From an uncultured Prevotella sp. (GTDB taxonomy: Bacteria; Bacteroidota; Bacteroidia; Bacteroidales; Bacteroidaceae): DNA of 41,700 bases. The position numbers and the translations under genes are program-made. The notes under the pieces are model-generated. The model was not told the DNA's origin and did no database searches. It was given only the letters and a program-made list of their open reading frames with translations. The stretch lies in NCBI GenBank assembly GCA_945869265.1, contig CAMBOI010000027.1, positions 1 to 41,700 on the forward strand, given 5' to 3'. Below, piece by piece: positions 33,997 through 41,394 of this stretch. Numbering within the stretch: position 1 is the stretch's first letter; every line of letters begins with the position of its first letter.

Positions 33997-36723
33997 ATGA
34001 TGAAGAAAAGACATATATTGCATTGGGCAATGGGCGTGGTGATGACGCCGTTGCTTGGCTCCTGCGCATTCGACGAGTTGTACGAAATCGCAGGTGGAGG
34101 GAATGGTATGTCCTTTAGCGTGGAGGTGACACAGCTTCAGGAGGAACTTGGAAGCAGTTTCCGGGCTCCACGCATCACCGACACCGAGATAAGTGGCGAC
34201 AACATGAAGATGTACGTTCGCCGCACCACCGAGGGATATGTCCATCGTCATGAGGCTAAGGGTGTTGCCACTCGTGGCACCTCTGTATCGTCGATTGATA
34301 AGTTTACTCTTAATTCATATACTTACTCTACGTCATTGTCATCAGCTACTCAGGTTTCCACTAAAGAGGAGATAACGAAATCAGACGGATGGAAATCCTC
34401 TAAGCAATGGCAGAAAGCAAGTGATAAAATGGCTTTCTATGCTTATTATGCAGGAACATCTTCTGCAAATTTTTCATTATCTGGTGGCAATCCCACACTA
34501 TCATATATCGTCGCCGATGATGTTGCTAACCAGCAAGATTTGCTCGTGGCAAAGGCAGAGAATGTGACAGGTGATGGTACTAATAAAAATATTGATCTTA
34601 CCTTTAGTCATGCTCTTACTGCCGTGCAGTTTGGTATTGGCTCTACTATGGCTGATGGAACAATAAAGAAGATTGAACTTCAAGGTATAATGAATTCTGG
34701 AACTTATAATTATTCCTCTGATACGTGGTCTTCTCAAAGTGGAAACCAGACATATACTCTTAATAATCTCAATATAGATATATCGGGTAATAAAGGAACG
34801 ACGTCAGCCACAACGCTTATCACTGGCCAAGGCAGCAGCAATGACCTTATGCTGCTTATGCCGCAGACTCTCGGGGCAGACGCCAAGCTCGTTGTTACAA
34901 TAGAGTCTAAAGGAACACCCCATGTTTTGACAATGAATTTGTCGGGAACATGGAGCCCTGGCCATACTGTCACATATTCTCTCTCCACGACGAAAGAAAC
35001 AGGTGATTATGTACTGAAAGTAGGTAACCCATCATCTCTATCTACTAATGAGTTAGGAGGTAATGTGTCTACGACAGTGACAAGTTATTATCAGGATTAC
35101 TATGGCACTCAGACTCCTGCTGCATGGAAGGCTACATATACTTATGCTTCTGGTACAGACATGCGCACTCCGTTGGATAAAGCTATAACATCAAAAATAG
35201 AATCAGGTTCTGGTAACCCCTCAGGCGAAACTCTCAATGCCACTATTGCAAACCAATATCTGAAGAGCCAATATAATTTTACTGTTGATGCGGATCTAAA
35301 AACTAAGGCACAGAATAGTGCATCGCCCTTTGACCTTTCTACATATAATCCAGCAACAGGAGGTGAATTGAACGGAACAGACAGACGTTCCGCCAACTGC
35401 TATATTATTAAGGCTCCTGGATATTATAAGCTGCCTCTGGTCTTTGGAAATACACTGAATAATCTTGCTAATGCAAATGGTAATTCTTCTACATTTAGAG
35501 ATGCAAATGATACACCAATAACTACCGAAATCATCAATGGAGTCAAAGGAGCTAAATTGTTATGGCAAGATGAGTATGGTCTCATTGAGCCATCATCAAT
35601 CCGTGTAGATGACAAGTATTTGTACTTTGAGATAAAGGAAGGCTCCATCACTCAAGGCAATGCCCTTATCGCCGCTACATCTGGTGAAAACGGAACTGGA
35701 GACATTCTCTGGAGCTGGCATATTTGGGTGACAGATGCCGATTTCAAAAATAAAGTGTTGATTTATGGAGGAGAAAGTTTGAATTATAGCACAGGCAGTA
35801 TATCAGGAAGGAAAGAATTTAATTTCATGAAAATGCCTCTTGGATTTTGTAAATCAACGGATTTGAAATACCCAGAAAGAAAAATCATTGCAACAATTAA
35901 ACAACAAACGGGCACAAGCGATAAGGAAACGAGTGTTACAATTACACAAACAGGCTCTTCTTCTGTGGTAAAGTCTTATGGCGAAAATTGTACATTCTAC
36001 CAATGGGGACGAAAAGATCCGTTCCCAGGAAGTGATGGTATTAAAACCACAGCGTCTAATAGTATATCCATTCCAAAGTATTGCTATGATGCCGATGGTA
36101 ATGATTTTGCATACCTAAAGGTCGGTGGTGATACGTCGAATGGAAGAACTACAAAAGGTGGGTCAATAAAGAATCCATATACGTTCTATTATTCCAAAAC
36201 AGATGGAGATGCAAATAGTACCGCAAATGATTGGTGCAACGAGACAACTTATAATAATTGGGATTCAATGAATGGAACTATTACTACTTTTGCAGACAAT
36301 ACAGTTGTCAAGAGTCTCTATGACCCATGCCCAATAGGGTTTAAAGTGCCTGAGACAACAAGTTTTACAGGATTTACAAAAACAGGGGATAATAACTCTT
36401 CAGGACCATCTTATTACAATGTGACAGAGTCATCCGTCTCTGCCTATAATGAAGGCTGGCATTTTTATACAACAGGTTGGAAAACTGGAGATTATGATTT
36501 CTGGCGTGCATTCGGATTCATAGATTGCTGGTCTGGAAGATATACAGCAGGTACAGGCAAAGGCTTCCTTGGTTGGTCAGGTCTCGATGGCCACTATTGG
36601 TCCGCACGTGCATACTCAGTGGGCTATGGACGCTACCTCCCCTTCATTTCGGGCGGCGTGTTCCCGCGCAATGTCAATCAGCGCGCCTACGGCTTTACCG
36701 TGCGCCCCGTCTCAGAACAATAA
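33997..36723 (+). CDS. DGR target: fimbrillin-FISUMP lipoprotein with C-terminal variable repeat
   Basis: This 908-residue lipoprotein (LLGSC, Cys23) has fimbrillin-like N-terminal domains (about 24-350; DKMAFYAYYAG, LTFSHALTAVQFGIG). A middle beta-rich region (about 440-640; SANCYIIKAPGYYKLPLVFG) precedes a C-terminal Fibrobacter-succinogenes-major (FISUMP) / C-type-lectin-like domain (about 655-905; FYQWGRKDPFPG, LYDPCPIGFKVP). The last 51 codons are the variable repeat: nine codons differ from the template repeat, mostly AAY codons changed to Asp, His, Tyr, Pro, Ile, Gly and Phe. This fold displays variable residues on a binding face in other DGR targets. It is inferred to be a fimbrial tip or surface adhesin whose ligand specificity is retargeted by the DGR. 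Confidence 0.9.
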   Translation: MMKKRHILHWAMGVVMTPLLGSCAFDELYEIAGGGNGMSFSVEVTQLQEELGSSFRAPRITDTEISGDNMKMYVRRTTEGYVHRHEAKGVATRGTSVSSIDKFTLNSYTYSTSLSSATQVSTKEEITKSDGWKSSKQWQKASDKMAFYAYYAGTSSANFSLSGGNPTLSYIVADDVANQQDLLVAKAENVTGDGTNKNIDLTFSHALTAVQFGIGSTMADGTIKKIELQGIMNSGTYNYSSDTWSSQSGNQTYTLNNLNIDISGNKGTTSATTLITGQGSSNDLMLLMPQTLGADAKLVVTIESKGTPHVLTMNLSGTWSPGHTVTYSLSTTKETGDYVLKVGNPSSLSTNELGGNVSTTVTSYYQDYYGTQTPAAWKATYTYASGTDMRTPLDKAITSKIESGSGNPSGETLNATIANQYLKSQYNFTVDADLKTKAQNSASPFDLSTYNPATGGELNGTDRRSANCYIIKAPGYYKLPLVFGNTLNNLANANGNSSTFRDANDTPITTEIINGVKGAKLLWQDEYGLIEPSSIRVDDKYLYFEIKEGSITQGNALIAATSGENGTGDILWSWHIWVTDADFKNKVLIYGGESLNYSTGSISGRKEFNFMKMPLGFCKSTDLKYPERKIIATIKQQTGTSDKETSVTITQTGSSSVVKSYGENCTFYQWGRKDPFPGSDGIKTTASNSISIPKYCYDADGNDFAYLKVGGDTSNGRTTKGGSIKNPYTFYYSKTDGDANSTANDWCNETTYNNWDSMNGTITTFADNTVVKSLYDPCPIGFKVPETTSFTGFTKTGDNNSSGPSYYNVTESSVSAYNEGWHFYTTGWKTGDYDFWRAFGFIDCWSGRYTAGTGKGFLGWSGLDGHYWSARAYSVGYGRYLPFISGGVFPRNVNQRAYGFTVRPVSEQ
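36563..36715 (+). repeat. DGR variable repeat (VR)
   Basis: These 153 bp align without gaps to the TR at 37612-37764. There are 13 mismatches: 12 at TR adenines (4 A to G, 4 A to T, 4 A to C including double changes) and one TR T to VR G (36673). Changes lie in 36586-36681. The first 23 bp and last 34 bp are identical to the TR; the latter is the GC-rich stretch expected of an initiation-of-mutagenic-homing region. Confidence 0.95.
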
Positions 36724-36822
36724 TTCGATTCATTTGATTAATTTGACAATTTGAAAATTTTATAATTTGATAATTTGAATGTTCGAAAAATTTAAAATAA
36801 ATACAATCGAGAACGTTAAAAA

Positions 36823-36839
36823 GACGCCCGCAGGGCGTC
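36823..36839. other. Candidate DNA hairpin downstream of VR
   Basis: GACGCCC-GCA-GGGCGTC has a perfect 7-bp stem with a 3-nt loop, 107 bp after the VR and absent near the TR. Some phage and bacterial DGRs need a hairpin/cruciform downstream of VR for target recognition. It is flanked by A runs, so it could also be a minus-strand terminator. Confidence 0.4.
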
Positions 36840-36863
36840 GAAAAAAAATTTAAAATAGCGATT

Positions 36864-37310
36864 ATGACGGCAAAAGAATTGATATCGCTTGAAAGCGGAA
36901 ATCACGACGAGATACGTCTCTACAAGGTGGGGATGTTCTGGTGTGCCTACGAACGCTCGGCCTACATGATGTGCAGTCAGGTGAGAGAGCTGAAGGTGAA
37001 GGCAGACCGTGTCAAGTCGACTGGCGGTCAGGTGCTGTGCAAGGTGGGCTTCCCACTGAGCTCGTTCGCCACCACCGCAGCCTCTCTCGAAGTGAAGTCG
37101 AAGACCGATGACGAGGTGGTGCTCAAGGCTCCACACCCCATCACCGAAGACCAGTTCCTTGAGTGGAAAAACACTCATACCGTCGCAGACAGTAGCGCGC
37201 CCTCGGCGGAGGGCGACATCGTGAAGATGATTCGTGGCTTCAATGTGGCTGTGCACACCCCCATGGAGTGCATGAACTTCATCATGGAGCTGCAGCGACT
37301 GACAAAATAA
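36864..37310 (+). CDS. DGR-associated protein between VR and TR (possibly MutS-like accessory, MSL)
   Basis: This 148-residue soluble protein contains LYKVGMFWCAYERSAYMM near residue 22, followed by strands and helices (CKVGFPLSSF), ending in a helical NFIMELQRLTK. The N-terminal pattern recalls MutS domain I, and MutS-like (MSL) accessory genes have been reported beside DGR reverse transcriptases; I rely on memory for this, so the assignment is tentative. Its position between the target gene and the template repeat, in the same direction, supports a DGR role, perhaps in mismatch handling during homing. No signal peptide. Confidence 0.6.
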   Translation: MTAKELISLESGNHDEIRLYKVGMFWCAYERSAYMMCSQVRELKVKADRVKSTGGQVLCKVGFPLSSFATTAASLEVKSKTDDEVVLKAPHPITEDQFLEWKNTHTVADSSAPSAEGDIVKMIRGFNVAVHTPMECMNFIMELQRLTK

Positions 37311-37611
37311 TTCATTTTTTAATTAATGCCCCTCCCGCATAGAAAGTCTCTTATTACCGGCGATGAGAATATGGTCGATTGCGGTTGACCGTAGGGTATC
37401 AAAAGTAAGTTCAATGGCCCACCGGCGACGTAAAATGTCACGAAAAGGCGCACAAACCTGCACCGCAGCAGTGATGAGTGTGTTGTCGTCGGTTATGATA
37501 AAAAACTTAAAGGTGGTTCGGTGTCCGCGTGCGCCGTCCTGTCTCTGATTCATTAGAGTGGCCATCTCTCAATGTTGAGAAGACATGAGGGTATGGGCGT
37601 GATTCGCCCTC
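37311..37611. other. Spacer before the template repeat
   Basis: About 300 bp with no confident gene. A minus-strand frame of 80 codons (37565-37323; region RRRWAIELTFDTLRS) is open but has no promoter and no recognisable relative. GGGCG-TGATT-CGCCC (37595-37609) forms a hairpin two bases before the TR. The region may be part of the DGR RNA. Confidence 0.5.
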
Positions 37612-37764
37612 GCTTCCTTGGTTGGTCAGGTCTCAATGGCAACTATTGGTCCGCACGTGCATACTCAGTGGGCTATGGACGCAACCTCAACTTCAATTCG
37701 GGCAACGTGAACCCGCGCAATTACAATCAACGCGCCTACGGCTTTACCGTGCGCCCCGTCTCAG
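37612..37764 (+). ncRNA. DGR template repeat (TR) and template RNA core
   Basis: The 153-bp template copy of the VR carries nine AAY codons where most diversification is seen. The frame is kept open here only because it copies coding sequence; there is no gene. The RNA probably extends from before the 37595 hairpin into the Avd region, as in other DGRs. The extent of the RNA is not determined. Confidence 0.92.
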
Positions 37765-37839
37765 CACTTACATAATAATTTAAAAATATCCATGTCAGGG
37801 ATTAGAGACGGGAGGGGATTTTTTTTAAATTATACGGCT

Positions 37840-38181
37840 ATGGCACTATACAGTAATCTGCCTGTGTATAAGGCAACCTACGATTTGCTGATTGAGTTCT
37901 ACCGTCGCGAGGACACTATCCCGCGCAAGTACAGATACTCGATAGTCGATGAGATAAAGAGGCACCTGTGCGACTTGCTGTCGATGGTGTATCAGGCAAA
38001 TGCCTCGCAAGACAAGAAGCCGTTCCTCCGTCAGGCAATGCGCGACATCGAGGAGGTGAAGATAAGGGTGAGGATACTGAGCGACCTCCACGTGCTCGGG
38101 GTAAAGCATTTCGCCGACATCTGCGTCAGGGAAGAGTCGATATCCAAGCAGCTCACGGCATGGCACAACAGTGTGCGATAA
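37840..38181 (+). CDS. avd: Avd-like accessory variability determinant 1
   Basis: This 113-residue helical protein is predicted to be a four-helix bundle like Avd, the pentameric RT partner that binds template RNA. Characteristic features are LPVYKATYDLLIEFYRR at the N-terminus, a basic segment (RYSIVDEIKRHL), RQAMRDIEEVKIRVRILSDL in the third helix, and a short C-terminal helix. ATG 37840 is chosen; the longer frame starts at 37792 with an unlikely leader. It lies between TR and RT, 16 bp before the RT start. Confidence 0.85.
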   Translation: MALYSNLPVYKATYDLLIEFYRREDTIPRKYRYSIVDEIKRHLCDLLSMVYQANASQDKKPFLRQAMRDIEEVKIRVRILSDLHVLGVKHFADICVREESISKQLTAWHNSVR

Positions 38182-38197
38182 TTAATTGACCAACAAT

Positions 38198-39448
38198 ATG
38201 AATATAACCGACGACCAACTGCTCGAGGACGTGTTCTCAGCCTACTACAATGCCAGGCAGAAGAAAAGAAACACCAAGAGTCAGGTGAACTTTGAGATGA
38301 ACCTCGAACACAACCTAGTGGAGCTTTATGAGCAGCTCAAGGCAAGGACATGGAAGCCGTCGAGAGGACTGTGCTTCATCACCGAGGAGCCGGTGAAGAG
38401 GGAGGTGTTCGCCTCGCCGTTTCGCGACCGCGTGGTCCACCACCTGCTGTTCGACTATATCTCGCCCATATTCGAGCGGCTGTTCATCTACGACAGCTAC
38501 TCGTGCCGCAAGGGCAAGGGCACGCTCAAGGCATTGGAGCGATACGAGCACCACATCAGGGCATGCTCAAACAACTACACTGGCAACTGCTATATACTGC
38601 AGCTCGACCTCAAGGGCTACTTCATGTCGATAGACAAGACACGGCTCTACAACATAATAAGCTCCGACCTGCAGAGAATGCGACATCGCAAGGGACCTTA
38701 TGGCAAGCGATGGGACGACCAGGTGGATTTCGACTTCGTGGATTATCTCGTGCGAGAGATATTGGCACATACACCCACGAAGAACGTGATACGAGTGGGC
38801 GAGGCGTCCGACTGGAACGGGCTGCCGCCGTCGAAGAGCCTGTTCTGCCAACCCGAGGGCGTGGGACTGCCGATAGGCGACCTCACCTCGCAGCTGTTCA
38901 GCAACATCTATCTCAACCGCCTCGACCACTATTGCAAGCGCGAGCTCAAGTGCCGCCACTACGGCAGATATGTGGACGACTTCTATGTCATGGGCAGTAA
39001 GAAGACCGAGCTGCTCGGGCTTGTGCCATATATAAGACAGATGCTGAAGGACGATCTCGGAGTGACACTCCATCCTCATAAGATACACGTCACCCACTAC
39101 CGCAAAGGCACTCGCTTCATGGGCGGATATGTGTTGCCCCACCGCCGCATGCTGCGCCGGCGCACGATATGGAAGTTCCGCCGCGAGATGAACAGGCTTG
39201 CCGCCCTGATGGGTGCGCCCGAGGTGATGAGCCCAGGCGAGGTGAAGGCCGCCATGGCCACCATCAACTCCTATCTCGGCCTGCTGTGCCACTACGACAC
39301 CTACCGCATAAGGCGCAAAGCCATGATGAGGGCTGAGATGTATCGCTACTTCGACTTCACACCGCGCTTCACCAAGGCGGTGATGAAAAAGAAACCGGCT
39401 GATTACGAAACTTTAAAAAAGATAGATTATAAAACATTATGCCACTGA
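38198..39448 (+). CDS. DGR reverse transcriptase
   Basis: The 416-residue RT has the DGR/group-II-like motif order: RDRVVHHLLFDYI (motif 1-2 region), QLDLKGYFMSID with Asp137 (motif 3), GVGLPIGDLTSQLFSNIYLN (motif 4, the DGR LPIG.LTSQ signature), YVDDFYVM with Asp260 and Asp261 (motif 5), and a thumb-like basic C-terminus. No maturase or endonuclease domain is present. DGR RTs copy TR RNA with errors at adenines, and the cDNA replaces the VR. ATG 38198 is preferred over a TTG at 38186. It overlaps the second Avd-like gene by 10 nt. Confidence 0.96.
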   Translation: MNITDDQLLEDVFSAYYNARQKKRNTKSQVNFEMNLEHNLVELYEQLKARTWKPSRGLCFITEEPVKREVFASPFRDRVVHHLLFDYISPIFERLFIYDSYSCRKGKGTLKALERYEHHIRACSNNYTGNCYILQLDLKGYFMSIDKTRLYNIISSDLQRMRHRKGPYGKRWDDQVDFDFVDYLVREILAHTPTKNVIRVGEASDWNGLPPSKSLFCQPEGVGLPIGDLTSQLFSNIYLNRLDHYCKRELKCRHYGRYVDDFYVMGSKKTELLGLVPYIRQMLKDDLGVTLHPHKIHVTHYRKGTRFMGGYVLPHRRMLRRRTIWKFRREMNRLAALMGAPEVMSPGEVKAAMATINSYLGLLCHYDTYRIRRKAMMRAEMYRYFDFTPRFTKAVMKKKPADYETLKKIDYKTLCH

Positions 39449-39804
39449 CCGAATACAATAAGGAAAAGGCCTATAAGGAGACCTACGAACTGCTCCTGTT
39501 GACGTACAGGAAAGTGAAGAACGTTGCCCCCGACGTGATGGGGAAAAGCCTCGAAGAGCTGAAGCGACTGCTCTCGGGGGTGCTGTCGAGAATCTACCAG
39601 ATGGGTATGGCTTTCGACAAGGCGGGGCATATACGCCGCGCCAAGAAGGACATCGACGAGGTGAAGAGCCGCTTCGACGTGCTCCACAGGACGAAGTCGA
39701 TAGACGACGAACTGTATGAAGACGTGATGAAGAGGGCGGACTGCATCCAGGACGAACTCGACACGCTGATGGAGACAAAAAAGAAGTCTGTGGAAGAAAC
39801 TTAA
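39439..39804 (+). CDS. Avd-like accessory protein 2
   Basis: This 121-residue helical protein is clearly paralogous to the first Avd: YKETYELLLLTYRKV against YKATYDLLIEFYRRE, and AKKDIDEVKSRFDVL against AMRDIEEVKIRVRIL. The C-terminal tail is longer and charged (ETKKKSVEET). Its start overlaps the RT stop, so translation is coupled. Two different Avd-like proteins flanking one RT may form a mixed oligomer. Confidence 0.82.
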   Translation: MPLTEYNKEKAYKETYELLLLTYRKVKNVAPDVMGKSLEELKRLLSGVLSRIYQMGMAFDKAGHIRRAKKDIDEVKSRFDVLHRTKSIDDELYEDVMKRADCIQDELDTLMETKKKSVEET

Positions 39805-39814
39805 AAAAAGATAT

Positions 39815-40423
39815 ATGACAAAGAAGATATTGATAATGACGATGATGGCCTTGGCGTGCCTCACGGCACGGGGACAGGCATGGGACATCGGCCACCCCAA
39901 CATGATACACCTGTCAACCAACCTGCTCTACGACGCAGCCCTCGTGCCCAACGTGGGCGTGGAGTATGCCTTCGGCAGACGGTGGTCGGCCCGCGCCCAT
40001 GGCATGTACGCCTGGTGGAGCAACGACTCGCGCCACCGCTACTGGCGTCTCTCGGGCGGAAGCCTTGAGCTGCGCCGATGGTTGGGTAGCTACGTGGATG
40101 CCTTCGAACTGAAGGGACATCACGTGGGCGCGTATGCCGGTGCCTACCGCTACGACTTCGAGTTGGGCAACACGGGCAACAAGTCCGACTTCAACTACTC
40201 CGTGGGCTTGAGCTACGGCTACTCCATGCCCATAGGACGCAAGCTGAGTCTCGACCTGGGCGTGTCGGTGGGATACATCGGTGGCAACTACACCAAGTAT
40301 GACTACGAGTATGAATGTTATATGTGGCTCGCCGACATGCGGCGCAACTACTTCGGTGTCACTCGTGCCGAGGCATCGCTCGTGTGGCACATCGAACTTG
40401 GACGGAAAGGAGGCTGGAAATGA
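39815..40423 (+). CDS. DUF3575 family outer-membrane protein
   Basis: This 202-residue exported protein has a signal peptide of about 20 residues (LTARG/QAW). A beta-barrel-like pattern follows of alternating aromatic strands (NLLYDAALVPNVGVEYAFG, GMYAWWSNDSRH, HVGAYAGAYRYDFE, VGYIGGNY), ending in LVWHIELGR, typical of DUF3575. Members accompany Bacteroidales fimbrial loci and may act in assembly at the outer membrane. It lies 10 bp after the second Avd-like gene and overlaps the next gene by 4 nt. Confidence 0.85.
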   Translation: MTKKILIMTMMALACLTARGQAWDIGHPNMIHLSTNLLYDAALVPNVGVEYAFGRRWSARAHGMYAWWSNDSRHRYWRLSGGSLELRRWLGSYVDAFELKGHHVGAYAGAYRYDFELGNTGNKSDFNYSVGLSYGYSMPIGRKLSLDLGVSVGYIGGNYTKYDYEYECYMWLADMRRNYFGVTRAEASLVWHIELGRKGGWK

Positions 40424-41391
40424 GACGTGTCGCATTTACGGCAATCATTGGCGCGGCAATGATGTGCGCCTCTTGCCAGAAAGACCTGTGCAACGATCAT
40501 GTGCACAGCACCGAGATAGATGTGCGCTTCGACTGGAGCCTGAGTAAGCCCGATGGCGCCTCGTCGATGTATATGGTGCTCATGCCTGTCAGCGGCGAGA
40601 GCATGACACGTCAGGAGCAGACCTTCGGCGACACCGATGGCGGCACGATGGTGGCTGCGCGTGGCCGCTACCATGCCATCGCGCTCAACCGCAACGGCTC
40701 GCTCAACGAGATACACCTCGACACATACGAGGGCGCATACGCCACTACCGCCTCCACCGACGTGGTATCGACCAAGACATTCCACGGCATGAAGTCGGCG
40801 CCGCTGCCCGCGGGCTCCACGAGCTCCGACGTGCGCAGCCAACCCTCGCCGCTGTATGCCGACACGTGCTCGGTGTTTGCGGTGGATAATGCCCACAGGG
40901 AGCATGTGATGCAGCCCAAGCGGCTTGTTGACACCATCGACGTGAGGGTAGAGGGCGTTGAGAATTTAGAGTATGTGATAGGCATGTCGGCTGCCATCAG
41001 CGGCATGAACTCGGCAGTGAGTCTGTCGCGGCTTGAACCGATGGACGGGTTGTGCACAGTGCCGATGGAGCTTGAGGCTATAGGCTCGACCACGATAGGC
41101 GGCAGGGTGCTGACGTTCGGGCATTGCCGCGGCTCTCAGCAGAAGCAGCAGCACGTGCTGACGATATACACGATGCTGGTGGACGGCTCGAAGTATTATT
41201 TCAATTATGATGTGTCGGGGAAGATGCACGCGATTGAGCCGGAAAAACCGGATGACCCCGAGGTCCCCGAGGGTCCCGCACACATAGTGATAGATATTCC
41301 CAAGTTGCCTGTGCCGCTGCCTACGCACAGCGGAGGATTCCAGCCGGAGATGGGTGACTGGGAGGAAAGGGAGATCGATGTTGCGATGTGA
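40420..41391 (+). CDS. DUF5119 family lipoprotein
   Basis: This 323-residue lipoprotein (lipobox MCASC, Cys19) has an N-terminal strand EIDVRFDWSL, the fimbrillin-associated DUF5119 pattern (MYMVLMPVSGESM, RYHAIALNRNGSLNEI) and a Pro/Glu-rich segment PEKPDDPEVPEGP near the C-terminus. DUF5119 proteins lie next to DUF3575 in Mfa/Fim-type loci and are thought to be anchor or tip components. ATG 40420 overlaps the DUF3575 stop (ATGA); the longer frame from 40315 lacks a signal peptide at its start. Confidence 0.83.
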   Translation: MRRVAFTAIIGAAMMCASCQKDLCNDHVHSTEIDVRFDWSLSKPDGASSMYMVLMPVSGESMTRQEQTFGDTDGGTMVAARGRYHAIALNRNGSLNEIHLDTYEGAYATTASTDVVSTKTFHGMKSAPLPAGSTSSDVRSQPSPLYADTCSVFAVDNAHREHVMQPKRLVDTIDVRVEGVENLEYVIGMSAAISGMNSAVSLSRLEPMDGLCTVPMELEAIGSTTIGGRVLTFGHCRGSQQKQQHVLTIYTMLVDGSKYYFNYDVSGKMHAIEPEKPDDPEVPEGPAHIVIDIPKLPVPLPTHSGGFQPEMGDWEEREIDVAM

Positions 41392-41394
41392 TGT

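Noticed and set aside
37323..37565. Minus-strand 80-codon ORF with an RRRWAIEL segment slightly like transposase C-termini
   Set aside because: No promoter, no clear family, and it lies in the probable DGR RNA leader; kept only as a remark on the spacer.
37572..37775. Short plus-strand ORF whose product resembles the C-terminus of the 908-residue protein
   Set aside because: It is the DGR template repeat; the frame is open only because the TR copies coding sequence. It has no start signals or independent domain.
38198..39448. Reverse transcriptase considered as a group II intron or retron RT
   Set aside because: No maturase/endonuclease domain, no intron boundaries and no retron ncRNA; a matching TR/VR pair and Avd genes make DGR the right class.
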